The position numbers and the translations under genes are program-made. From Spinellus fusiger (Eukaryota; Mucoromycota; Mucoromycetes; Mucorales; Phycomycetaceae), in NCBI GenBank assembly GCA_025094145.1, contig JALLLS010000009.1:124001-188000 (forward strand): a stretch of 64,000 nt of DNA, written 5' to 3'. The notes beneath the pieces are model-generated. The model made no database searches. It saw only the letters and a program-made list of their open reading frames with translations, and was not told where the DNA came from. Positions 37,114 to 48,959 of this stretch are shown here, in pieces (the first letter of the stretch is position 1; the number at the start of each line of letters is the position of its first letter).

Positions 37114-38596
37114 CTATAGCTTATCCAGTTGCTTAAGAACTTCCTGCACAATACTCTGTACTTGGTACTTGTTGGGCAACTTATGTGCCTGAGCCAGAAT
37201 ATCCTTCATATTACAGACATTTCCTACCAACTAACACACCTTAATATCACATTCTTTTGTTATTCTCCTTATCCACACCCACATCCATAAAGTAAGAATC
37301 CAGAATATCTACCTTTGCATTAAAGACTTGTGCTGTTTCAGGAGAAATAATAATCTGCAGTTTTTCATGCCCAGGTCCATTAAATTGAACATCCAACACA
37401 GTCGAATCTGCATTCACTACTTCTTCCACACATGCAATCTCTTGAATAGTCTCCAGTTTATGGGTTGCCCTTTCTCAAATAAGACACAATGGATCCTCCC
37501 GAGTCTGACTTACCAGGCCAGGCGTTTCTCTATCATTTGGTCTCTGTTACTATTCAGTCGAACGGCCACTCTAGCTTCTTCTTCAAGAGCACTGAGTCTA
37601 GCAGTGGATTTTTTCAATGTCTTCTCTTCATCTTCTTTCTGCCATTCAAGCTGAGTGAGCATCTCCTTGCGTCTTTCAATAGCGACATTGATCTCTCTAA
37701 AATCAGCCTCTTGCTGTTCCATAAGGGATCTTGCTTCTTCATTGGTGTATCGATGTTTAACAAAAGTGAGATTTTGTATTCTGCTAACATAGCTTTCCTG
37801 TTATTCACTCTATGAAAAAAGTGCTCTGTATGAAAAGATAAAGGTAGAGTGGCTTACCTGTACTTCTATAGCATCCAATTCTGCTTGGATAGCCTCTATC
37901 TTGGTGGATAAGGATGTTTGGGCTATTGTTGTGTATATTCATAAGCAAGTTGTTCATCAATGAACACCTCTCTCTATTTACGTGCATTTCTCAGTTCTCT
38001 CCAAGATGGCTTTGAGTGTACTGTTCATTTCTTCTATTTCCTTTTGGTATAGATCCGTCTCTTCTTCCAGTCGATCAGCCTCCTTGACTAACCCACAGGT
38101 GAGTTATTATTATTGTTATTGTTGTTAATGAAAAAGAGAGAGAGAGAGTGTGTGTGTGTTTACCCATAGACTCCAATTGATCAGAAGAAATAGAAAAGGT
38201 TTGTCCTTGAATAGCCTCAAAGAACATCTTTCTTCTCTCCTGTTCTCTTGCTGCATGAAGAGCATGACTTGATACTGACTAGAGCACCCATAGTCAGTCA
38301 ATGAATGGATGTTTCTACTGATAAGACTTACTTTCTGGTGAGAGAGAGAGTTGATAAGGGCCTTTGGGTTGAGAGGCAGAGTATCACTATGGCTGTTACC
38401 GAGAGACTTTTCTGATAGCCCTACACTATCACTGTACTCTTTCTCCAGACGCAGCAGATAGGGCTCCATCTGTCGAATGACCTGCATGTCTCTGTATTTT
38501 AGAATAGCAAGGGGACATGGCGTACTTTATAAAGTTATTCAGGGTGTTGTGGTTGGTTTGGCTGTGGTGTTGGTGGTGTTGATTATGACTGAACAT
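37114..38596 (-). CDS. Coiled-coil protein, unrecognised, possible kinetochore-type architecture
   Basis: Not recognised with confidence. From the minus-strand ATG at 38596: a His/Asn-rich start (MFSHNQHHQHHSQTNHN), then RQMEPYLLRLEKEYSDSVG, a helical segment REQERRKMFFEAIQGQTFSI, long coiled coils (VKEADRLEEETDLYQKEIEE; EQQEADFREINVAIERRKEM; RLSALEEEARVAVRLNSNRD) and a compact C-terminal domain (VLDVQFNGPGHEKLQIIISP) ending KQLDKL. Coiled coil followed by a small globular end is typical of kinetochore or spindle-pole proteins (Sos7/Spc7-like), but this is only architecture. Two junctions, 37925-37990 and about 37220-37260, could not be joined in frame with GT-AG introns, so the gene may have unusual splicing, a sequencing error or a lesion. 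Confidence 0.5.
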
Positions 38597-38855
38597 GGCG
38601 TAATGAACAGGCGGCGTGGGCAGGTAATAATAAAAGAGAAAGAAGGAAAAATCTCCACCCACCGGTCACAACCTCTACTTTATAAGACCTCTTCTTTCTT
38701 TTCCCTTATTCTTGCACAGACTGACTTTTGTGTTTATTGGATTTTTTTTATATTTTATTTTTCAAAAGAGAGACTCCCAAGACGTATTATTGTTGTTGTT
38801 GTTATTGTTGTTGTTTATTATTTTTACCGCAAGATAGACAGACAAGCAGACAAGC

Positions 38856-39418
38856 TTAAACAACGGTACCAGAGGCAGAGGCAATACGAGGCCACAAGTC
38901 AGCGCACTCCTTGGCAACAGGACCAGTGATAGCAGAGCCCTTCATTTCACCTTTGGGGTTGACAATAACACCAGCGTTGTCTTCAAAGTACAGGAAGACA
39001 CCGTCTCTGCGGCGCCATGCCTTGCGCTGACGGATAACAACAGCGGGCATGACCTTCTTTCTCAACTCGGGCTTACCCTTCTTGACGGAAGCAACCACCA
39101 TGTCACCACAACCAGCAGCGGGAAGTCTGTTCAAACGACCCTTGATGTTACGGACGGCAATGACGTACAAGTTCTTGGCACCACTGTTATCGGCGCAGTT
39201 CATGACAGCGCCTACAGGCAGACCGAGGGTCATGCGGTACTTTGTGCCGGAAATGCTAACTATTACCAAAGTCAGTCATGCCTTTTCTCTTTCTCTCTTT
39301 CTCTCTTGTTTTCTGCGGCTGAAATTATCGTCCATCCATCTGCTTATTGGCTAATGCTGAATCCATCCATCCATGTATCCCATCCTTCCTAGACATACAA
39401 GTACACACCTTTAGGCAT
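38856..39418 (-). CDS. RPL23: 60S ribosomal protein uL14 (L23)
   Basis: Universal large-subunit protein at the subunit interface. Exon 1 is only 10 nt (39409-39418, ATG CCT AAA G); after a 149-nt intron, exon 2 is 38856-39259, giving 137 aa. Seen: [68 protein letters not shown] and the end [16 protein letters not shown]. The tiny first exon followed by a relatively long intron is a common ribosomal-protein gene design. Two CACGTG sites lie 100-120 bp upstream. Confidence 0.97.
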
Positions 39419-39515
39419 TGTGCAGAAATTCAAATGAAAGAGGAGGTCTTCACGGTTGAACCCAACAGGGCTTCATGTTTCTTTCGGGCTGGGAATCTCA
39501 ATCGATGCAGTGTAT

Positions 39516-39535
39516 GTCACGTGACTGATCACGTG
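39516..39535. promoter_or_regulatory. Paired CACGTG sites upstream of the uL14 gene
   Basis: The palindrome GTCACGTGAC (39516-39525) is followed 12 bp later by a second CACGTG (39530-39535), on the same helix face to within about one turn. CACGTG is the core bound by bHLH factors of the Cbf1 type, which control ribosomal protein genes in several fungi. The distance to the uL14 start codon at 39418 is about 100 bp. Confidence 0.6.
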
Positions 39536-39599
39536 CTGTGTAAGGGTACTCCATCTGAAGCATCTCCTGGAGCCATCATGGATACATTTCTATGAAAGA

Positions 39600-40028
39600 C
39601 AGAGTAAATGTTTCTTATATAAAATTGCAGGTAATTGAATCATATTCTATTATCCCATTATCAAAATTTAATAATAATAATAATAATAATATACTACATT
39701 TTATCAAACCATATTTCAATATTTCCAAATGTAACAAATACAATACCTACTAATCCTATGAATAATAAACATACTCCTCTATCATCACCACTAATAGGAC
39801 TGTGAATTTTATTTTACTATGGTTTTATTGCAAATGAATACATACTGTTCATTCATTGTTTATCATTACTAGAAACATATATTTCAAACGTCTTTTACAG
39901 TTTATCCTTTATTATTATTATTATTATTATTATGCATACACACCCCAAGATTGCTGATCCACTGTTCATTTCAATAGAAACAAATAAAAGATAGATATTG
40001 TAATAAAATTCAAAGGCTATTTTAATAT
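39600..40028. other. Intergenic DNA with trinucleotide repeats
   Basis: Contains (AAT)n at about 39670-39692 and (TTA)n at about 39908-39934. No gene seen. Confidence 0.5.
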
Positions 40029-41224
40029 TTACAAACCACTAAAAGTGAACACCAAGAGAATACAGCCTATATGAAAAAGAGGCAAATTAAGTTGTACTGA
40101 ACTCTTGAAAGCCCCATTGTCAATAATGATGTGGGTTGGAATCCAATGATGGCGTTGAATTCTTATTGTTGTAGGTACAGGTAGTGTACTGGTTGTCTCT
40201 GGCAAACTTTCACTTTTGACCCAGTCAATCTGATTGAGCTGAGCTACGATCTCCAGTGGATAGCCTTGCTCATAAAAGTCCACTTCAATAAAATTAGGAA
40301 TCTTATCAAACACCTGGATGCACTCCATTGTCTGATTACGAAGAGACTCCGAGTTTATCATGGCAGCTTGATCTCTTTGTGGTATTTGAACTTCCATTGC
40401 ACCCAACCGAAGATTGCCATACAAGAAGTGGTTTATTAGGTACATTCTTCCATCAGGTACTTTGAGACTTGTAGGACGATCAATGACACACTTGAATGTG
40501 TCAGGATTCCTATTATCATAAGGTGTTTCAAAGACAAATGAAAATTGATCCATTAACCTAAACACACATGACATTTAGTTGGTATTGAAATAAGAACAAT
40601 AGGCATAGAAATAGAAATGATAGTAGATGGTGTTGATACACGCCATCTTTAGGCTTACCATGGCACTGCTTCTTCATCAGCCTGTGAATCTATAAAATTA
40701 ACAACACGTTTCCCCGAGGCAATCATTTCTCCAAGAGTGGGCCATGGTTGGTCCTTGGGATGTTCATAAATGTAGGGTGCAATCTTGGAGGTTGTATAAG
40801 CCATGGCCAAATGAGTGGCCTTCATATCATACAGATTATTCCACATAATAGTGATGACTTGGTCAGGATTCTCCTGGAGCCATTGGGCCACTGTATCGAG
40901 TGTTTTGGAGGCAGGTCCAGCATCCAGAAGATTACAAAGGGTATGGCATAGATGAATAGCAGCTGGATCTGAACTTGGGGCTACTGCAGAGAACTTGAGA
41001 CCTCTGACTCCTTGATTCAGTTGGTCAGTAATAGAAAGGGTCTGAGTAGCTGCAATGTTGGATCCTACTGCATAGGAGTCGTGGGTGACAAGATATGTAA
41101 CATTGGAATAAGAACGACTGCACAGGCTAACATCCCCGTTGCAGTGTTGTTCACAGTGGATAAAAGAAAAGACACTTAGGTAGATCCACAGATAACATAG
41201 AAAGGAGAAACAATAACTATTCAT
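40029..41224 (-). CDS. Secreted PLC-like phosphodiesterase (PI-PLC X-domain-like)
   Basis: Two exons (40659-41224 and 40029-40557, intron 101 nt) give 364 aa. A signal peptide is evident (hydrophobic FLCYLWIYLSVFSFIHC). It is followed by a Cys-containing lead and SNVTYLVTHDSYAVGSN, where the His of THDS is the first catalytic His of the family. Then LNQGVRGLKFSAVA, HLCHTLCNLLDAG, and a second region VITIMWNN. In related fungal proteins the second catalytic His is often altered; I do not see a clear H here in the WNN block. The C-terminus ends in a hydrophobic tail (LPLFHIGCILLVFTFSGL), which suggests GPI anchoring at the cell surface. The substrate is unknown. Confidence 0.82.
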
Positions 41225-41625
41225 GGCTATAATTATTGTCTATCCTTCGATCTTTCTTAAATGGTAAAGATAGAGAATGGTAGTGCAATGATCAATGCCA
41301 CTGAAAATAAACAATCAATGAAAGTAAAATGAGAGAATGAAGGAGTGGTAGAATGAAAGAATGAAGGAATGGTAGAATAGACAGTGGGAGAAAGAACAAA
41401 AATTCAGTGAATAGACTAAATAAATATCCAACAAAGATAGCCCCTGTAGAATGAGAATGTAAAGAAGTATCCCCTGAGAGATGAGCATATCACTTGTACT
41501 CAGGCATCCTTCTATTTTCTATTGGAGTGCTTATGCGTGAGGTGCTTATGTGTAGAGTGACGATTGCTCTGTTCTGTTCTGTTTGGAGTCTGCATCTGAT
41601 TTGTTTATTTTTAAACCTAATGTGT

Positions 41626-42518
41626 TCATCGTCGAGATCCAAAGACACTTCCCAAACCAGAAGTAACAGCCTTTCCAATCAGACCTGTAGCACTACTACC
41701 AAGAGATCCAAGGGCAGTATGGGTGGCCATACCCGTAGCCCACTTCTTCTTAGCATCCTTATCACACTGGGTATAGCCATAGACATTGGCCACATTCAAT
41801 ACAACAGCCACAACCACAATCACCAGCCATGACGCTTTTAAAGTAAAAAGAGCTGTCAATGCTAATAAAATCCACAGGACAGGGGTTGTATACAGGACAA
41901 ACCAAAACAAACGAGAATCACCAGTATTAATCGGTCGATTAGGCTAAAATAAACATAAACAGTGTAGACCACACACTTCTTTAATAACAGGACTTTAATA
42001 GCAAGAGGAGACTTACGTGTGCACTTTCAAACACCCACCGGTTAGAGCCATCTTCTTGTATTTCATTCCACCAGCGAAGACCCACTAACAATCGACCAGA
42101 GATATTCTTCACAGTCCAAAAGTCAAAAGCAAGAAGTAAAATAGTCACCACAAAGACAAGCGTGAAATTATCCGTGAAAATAGATCCCAACAAATACATC
42201 AGTAATGCCCCTAGCCGAAATACAATAAAAAAGAAGGCAGCAATAGGGTGACTGGTAGTAAATCGTGTTGTGCGAATGATCAGCAAATGTCCATACGCTT
42301 AACACTCGTTGGAAAGAAAAATAAAAGAGAGAGGGCGTGTCTGTTTACCTTGACTGCTCAAAATACTCTCTAATAGCATTGCTGTTGGTGGCTCCTATAT
42401 TTCTATTGACGTTGGCTGCCTCCAAATCTTCTGGAGAGACTGTCTCGTGACTAATAAGTCCAAGTCTGTTTTCGTTTGCCTGGTGTATGTGTTTAATACA
42501 TTCTCTCTTTTTGCTCAT
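41626..42518 (-). CDS. TVP23: Golgi membrane protein TVP23
   Basis: Tetra-spanning late-Golgi protein of the TVP23/FAM18 family involved in vesicle transport. Exons 42349-42518, 42017-42251 and 41626-41943 give 240 aa from the ATG at 42518. Seen: SHPIAAFFFIVFRLGALLMY at the exon 1/2 junction, NFTLVFVVTILLLAFDFWTVKNISGR as three runs (NFTLVFVVTILL, AFDFWTVKNISGRLLVGLRWW), then LFWFVLYTTPVLWILLAL and the cytosolic end GLGSVFGSRR. The 5' end is uncertain: a further upstream exon (ATG near 42650) could splice in at 42457 or so, replacing the first 30 residues. Yeast Tvp23 is about 200 aa, so the extra N-terminus is plausible either way. Confidence 0.87.
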
Positions 42519-42699
42519 CCAAAGCCCCAACAAGTCCTCATGTCACTACGCCCTTACCATTTGCTGGGTGAACCTGAAGAGGAGACGCCTTCTACTTTCA
42601 AATTCCGATATTGAGGCAAGTGTGACTGTGATTTCATCAACATACTCTCAGTGCCTGACTGGCCTTGAAGTGGACAGAAATACCTCCTAATACAGACAG

Positions 42700-43752
42700 G
42701 ATCGTAGTTTTTATCTTTGTTGTTTTTGCTTTTGCTTTTTCACACTGGACAATAGACACAGACATTGACTTGTAAGTAATAAGAGAGAAAACACCTTAAA
42801 TGGCCAAGAATGGAGTATTTGTATAGAGGATATATAAAATAAAAGGTTTCTCAGTCATAAGAAGTTTATTCATAAGAAGTGATAGACTTAAACTCAATAA
42901 AATTGCTTGTTCTTTTTTGTTTTGTTCTTTTTATTTTGTATTCTCAATCAATGAAATAGCATATGGAACAATGAGAAGAGTTTCCTATTTTTATACTTGT
43001 CCATTTAATCTCTCGTGAGGTCTTATTTTATTGTTGTATATTTAGTGGCTGCTTTATTCTTACCAATAGTGCATTGGGCATTGGGGATACACCCAATAAG
43101 AGATAGAAAAGAACACAATAAATATACACAAGATACCAAATCAGTGTCGTGATACATTAGTATCTACTGTCAGGGTCATTTTAGTATCCTCCCCTATTTC
43201 CCTTTTTTAGGTCCAATCCCTTGCGACTCTATACTAATCAATATTTCAAAGCTGAGTTCTAAATCAAGTATCAAAATGAAAAGATAATATCCAATGAAAA
43301 TCGAATAAATTATTACCCACTCTATGGAATCCACCATAATAGTAGAAATCGTAAATAGAAAAGGAAAGATCCATTAAATATAAAATAAATATAGACTAAA
43401 TATGTGTACTTAATTATACAGGTATTGACATATTTGCAATATCCATAATATAAGAGCAGAATCCTACAGAGAGGGTCTTGATGCCTATAACTCTACCTGT
43501 CTACTAGTGTATAATGTTTGTGATCAAGAACAAATGTATAAATGAATAGAGAAAAGTAAGTAAATAGAGCATACATAAATCGTGATTAGTATTTCTGAAT
43601 ACTCTATTTTTAATGCATAGCAGTGGTAGTTTATTTATACACATACGATCTATAGATAGATAGATAGATAGATATTAATATACTATATGTTTACTCTAAG
43701 AATGTGTGTGGGATATTATAGATAGTATCATTATGGGTAGTAGGAAGAGTAA
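42700..43752. other. Intergenic DNA
   Basis: No coding sequence recognised. A GATA tetranucleotide repeat lies at about 43655-43675. Confidence 0.45.
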
Positions 43753-45851
43753 TTATAAAATTAATTTGCTGGTTGACTGATTAGTAATGTTGGTTGCTTG
43801 CTGAGTATTGATGCTAGTCTCTAGACAGTCTGGGCAGACACCAGTGTCCAACTGTTCACGAAGAACACGGCGCAGGACCTTTCCATTCGAGGAGCGAGGC
43901 AATGCGTCAATAATGACTACACCTCCACGGAGATGCTGTGTCGAGGGAACTTTCTGATCAACATAGTCCCGGAGCTCCTCTTTGGTAGTGTCTGTATCTG
44001 GGTTTGTTACAACATACGCCCTTGGAATTTCAGTAGAAATGGCTCTATTGTAGATGCCCACGACGCAGCATTCAGCAACACTAGGATGCGTCAACTAATA
44101 AGTGAGTTAAACAGGTATCAATCACTATCACCTACCAGAATGTTCTCTATGTCTGAGGGTTGGATCTTTGTAGAAGAGAGAGCAGAGAAGCGAGAGAGAG
44201 AGCATAAGAGTACAAATCATGGCATGATACCAATAAAGATAATAACTTACATAATGGCTGTAGTACTTGATTAAATCCTTGATACGGGATACAAAAAAGA
44301 AGAAGCCTTCTTCATCAATTATAAACAGATCACCAGTGTGGTAAAACCCATCTTTGTCAAAGATCTTTGCTGTTTCTTTGGGGTTGTTATAATATCCCTA
44401 TGCATGTCAGCAATGGCTAAGGCTTGGACTACTTACAGGCATAACACTGGGTCCTTTTACGCAGAGCTCTCCAGGAGCACCCATAGGAACCTCTAAAAGA
44501 AGAATAAGAGTCTGCACTCCACAAAGAGATAAATAGCAAAGAGATCATTACCCATGCCGGTTTCGTCTACCAACTTGGCGCTATGACCTATACCAAGACA
44601 TCCTGTACTACCTAATGATTTGAGTTATAGTATTAGAAAATCAACCTACCTTTCACTCTCTTGCTGTTGCTGTATTTAATACACGCAAGAGCCTCCGTCA
44701 TTCCAAATAGACTGATCAGAGGGACATTAATTCGTTTACTAAACAGCTCAGCTGTCACAGGATCCAATACAGAACCAACAGAAGCAACGTAGAATAAGGA
44801 GGAAAGGTCGTATTTATCAACAAGAGAGCTTCTCGCCAGTGATGAAGCCACCCACGGTTGAATAACAATACCCTGGATCTTATGCTCCTGAATATACTGA
44901 CATGTAGTCTCAATGGCGGGGTCATCCGACATATACACTTTCCAGTTGAAGTAAAGTGGAAGATGGAATACTGCAAGAAGGGAGCTTCCATGTGCCAGAC
45001 TGGAGTAACTCAAGCAGCGTAACCCAGGGCCAAACCAATTATCATTATTCACTATAGAAGAGACAATATTGTGGTGGCTATAAAATAGTGCATTTCTCAG
45101 TAAGATGCATACTAGGAGGGCACAATGTTATACTTACGTGACAGTTACAACCTTCTTGCCGCCAGAAGTCCCCGATGTAAAGTATAGGCAAGCGGGATGC
45201 TCTTTAAGCTCTTCTGGTGTGTATTGCACTGGTGTGGCTAACTCTGATGTATTCATTAATACTTCAGAAAATGGTCGGCAGCCATCCAATGTCTCTTTGC
45301 CAAAGATGAGGATATGACTCTTGCTGAGACCAATCTTCTTGGCTGCCAATAGGACCATGTCAAGTGTACTGGCATCTGCAATAATAAGTTTTGGATTCAT
45401 ATATCTAATGTCTTCTACAGCAGTTTCAATTCCTTCTCCTGTGCGTATAGTAACTAATTTTGAGCCTTTTTTTAAATAGTAAAATTAATCATTAGCTTTG
45501 TTCAATGGAGTGCAGGTTACCATTCACAATGATGCCATGGAATGGAATAATCCAGTCAGTCTAGAATAGTAGTAGGTAAGTCTCCATGATATATAGAAAA
45601 AGACACAAAGATATACTAACATGGGTATTTGCACATATAGCAACAACATCATCACGGCCAAGTTGGTATATTCTCTTGAGACCAGCTCCAAATTTAAGAA
45701 TACCGATTTTAATAGCCTTCCGTGTAAGGAACTTGGTGGCATCTTTTGCATTAAAATAGTTTCCACTCTCTTCATCAAATTCTCGACTAAATATCAGTTC
45801 AAAGGCTGTGACAGGGGGAATAGGGATTTCTGGATAGGCTGAATGAAACAT
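43753..45851 (-). CDS. Acyl-CoA synthetase / 4-coumarate-CoA-ligase-like (ANL superfamily)
   Basis: Adenylate-forming enzyme that activates a carboxylic acid with ATP and joins it to CoA. Multi-exon minus-strand gene starting MFHSAYPEIPIPPVTAFELI. Core motifs seen in order: A3 phosphate loop LYFTSGTSGGKK, A4-like GLRCLSYSSLAHGSSLL, A5 LISLFGMTEALACIKY, A6/A7 GYYNNPKETAKIF then FYHTGDLFIIDEEGFFFVSR, A8 RIKDLIKYYSHYV, and A10 LPRSSNGKVLRRVL with the catalytic Lys. The start motif and overall plan match fungal 4CL-like proteins. The C-terminus has about 30 extra residues rich in Thr/Asn after GKVLRR and no clear PTS1. Substrate (medium-chain or aromatic acid) cannot be fixed. Confidence 0.85.
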
Positions 45852-48800
45852 CTTAATTTTGAAAGAGGTATAGAATACGGGAATATCTGTCGTTCTGTCC
45901 TATTTATTAGAAAGTATTGTCTGACTGTCTCTTCGCGGTTAGCAGAGCGGAATACAAAAATATGTATGGAGTTAATAACTGGATTATTTAGTTCAACAGA
46001 ATGGTGTTTCATACGTTACTCACATCTATTTGATATCTAAGTAGTAGGTGTATAATTCAGTCTCTTAGTACTATTCCGTAAATTGTATAGAATGAGTCCA
46101 CCGTCTAATCAAAGTACGCGTTCTAAATATTGCAACAATAATAGTGTACTCTGATTTGAAGATGATATCTTAAACCCTCTTCTTACTATATTCACTAGAC
46201 ATGAAGACTATGATTCAATGCACATTGTTCATGTCCTTCCTGGACCCTGTTTAAGCTAGCGTAGGACCTACTAAAAATCCAAATAAAAAATATAGTCTGA
46301 TTCTATTTTCTATTTTCTCATTTTTTTTAAGTAAATATAAATAAACATAAATATAAATAGACTTTGAAGAAACGAATCTTCAATAATGTCGATCGGGTGG
46401 TAAGGGGTGTAACGCGTTTCTTAAAAGCATCAATGTTACCACTTCCATGGTCAGTACTCATAGGCCTAGAAGTTTAATAAATATTTAAATTCAAGAATAG
46501 AAAACAAAAGTATACTCGAGTCAGAGGCGGTTTTTCTTTTTTAAGAAAAAAAACTAAGAAAAGAGGAAATATTTGCTTAATTTTCTAAATAAAAACTGAT
46601 TGCAATTTATCACGTTGTATTCATTTGATTCACTATGATACATCGATATTGTCATTGTAAGGCTATGACTTGTTTAACGTCTATTATGCTAATGTCAAAT
46701 AATTGAATAATAAAAAGTTGACATGGAAAGTGAAATGATGTGCATCTACACTACGACCTGCTTAGTGGATTCATGGTATATCTATGTAAGAAACTCACTA
46801 AGCACTATAATCTAATCATCTGCCCAAGTAGAAGTTGCTCTATTCAGTGTTTCGTGCTTAGTGCAGTAAACATGATTGATCTTTTCATTAGTCTTGTGAT
46901 TACTACTTTCATACTAAGCACTAATTGGAGATGTATTGGTATTGTTATTGCGCACCATGAGACTTTGTACTTTATCTAAATCCTCTAAATTTAATCTTCC
47001 ATTAATGCAAACATCTCTCCTATAAACGGGAAACATATTCTAGTGTTTTATTTGTTTACTTATTTATCAATTTAAGGGTTCCTGATTTGTGGATACTGGT
47101 TACAAAATCCAAAGAATGGTATCCATTACAATGCAAAGTCTTGGGACTGACTTTAAACGGAGAAGCCTTTATGACAGTTACTACTGAGACTAGATTAATG
47201 AGTCTAACATATAGCAAGTCAAGGGCTATATCCAAATAGTCCATGCAATTCTGTAATAGTAAAATAAGACGAGCGGAGGAATATCTGGAGACTAAACTGT
47301 GCAAGTGACGAGAAGTAAATCTATTGACAATGGATTCATACGCTATTATTAATCAGACAAAGATAATTTTGCCAAGATTTAAATTTGTAAACTCAATAGC
47401 CAATGGCCAATAAACAGTAGCCAGTAGCCAATAAACAGCTATGTTAGTTATCATTGATCCACTATATTACTACGGTCGTCTTTGGCTTTAATCCAAAAGA
47501 AATCCGAACAGCTCAAAGAGTAAACAAAGTCTGATATTTAGTATGTGATCTTCTCGCTTGCTTTATATTTTAAAAACGGATACCATCAACTAATAAACAT
47601 AATAGAGAAAGCCTCCATTACTAAAGTATCATCTTTTTAGATATACATCTTGCTACTAATTTATCGTCTATTGCGGGGTCCCCTTTTGGATGTTTGTGTT
47701 TCCTGTTGATGGGAATAATGAGTATTACCATCTGTAGCAAGTGATTATCCGATAGTATTCCAGAAATCTTTTTATTTTTATTTTTATATAAAGAATGTTA
47801 GAAAAATTATGAATACAAAAAGTGATATTGGAGATACAGAAGAACGAGTGAATTAAACTTAGAAAATAAAAACATCAAAGAGTGGATTAGCTTGTAATTG
47901 CTGCTTGTTCCTTGACTGTCCTATCAGGCCTTTATTCTGGCTTATTTGATTTCGGTGGTGGCAAGAAGATGGTATGATTCTTATTATTTTTAACCATTAG
48001 ACTTTGAATGCACTGGTTTACTGATCTATACCAAATCTCCTCAGTAGAGTGAGACTTATCAAATAAACTACCTTTTATTTTCAAAGTCAATTCTTAGAAT
48101 ATAAAAACACCTGTTCTGCTATTTCGTGCATAGATCATTTATCTTTCCATGAGGTTACACTTATAGTTGCTAAAATAAATTTTTACACTGTTATCTTCTA
48201 TATAATCAGTTTTGGTATCTTGTTTCCAGGGCATCTTCCTGTCTATTTAAGCCTATTATTATTACTATCATTAACTGTTACTATTATTGTCAATATAATT
48301 ATAATATTAACCTACTGTGATAAACAAATACATTTATACTTCAAATGCAATATCTCAGATTGTAAATTATATATCTTTTACACAACATTTAATCTTGTTC
48401 AACATTTTGGTCTTCTTAATACTGATACTGATACAAATAATAATAAAAGATTCTGGTTATTGTATCCAAAAGACAAATTCCATGAATGACCATCGATTTT
48501 AGTGTTTGATAAATACTTATTTGTGCACCAGAGCTTAATTGTTTATTTTCTACTGTAATATATGCTTGATGATGATTGATATTATCATCATCATCAGAAA
48601 CTGGAGTAGAGTGAGTATGTTTACAATGGCATCATTGTACTCTATAGTTGATTAATAGTTGTCTATTTCATGTACAATGTTTAGGATAGAATAAATATCA
48701 GTTCTACCTGAGAACCCTTGTAATAAACTATTACACGGTTCACCAAGTACAGTACCAAGTATTACATTGAATATTCCAAATATTACACTAAATATTTCAA

Positions 48801-48959
48801 AAAAGTTCTTTAATCAATACTTGGATTTATGAATATAGTTAGTATAACAAAGAATAATTATGCACATTCCAAGTTACTTATTGCCACATTCTAGGTTATA
48901 AAACATCAGAAATGGTACACTGGTTGAAGATTCACAAAGTACTTTATTTTATATACTGG
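45852..48959. other. Long AT-rich intergenic region
   Basis: About 3.1 kb without a recognisable gene. Several short open frames (for example 46740-46979, 47056-47304 minus, 48220-48489) are low-complexity or lack any known motif. Direct near-repeats CCAATAAACAG occur at 47407-47437. It may be decayed mobile DNA. Confidence 0.4.

Noticed and set aside
47056..47304. 82-residue minus-strand frame as a gene or transposon relic
   Set aside because: No recognisable motif, no supporting neighbours, and compatible with chance in AT-rich DNA.
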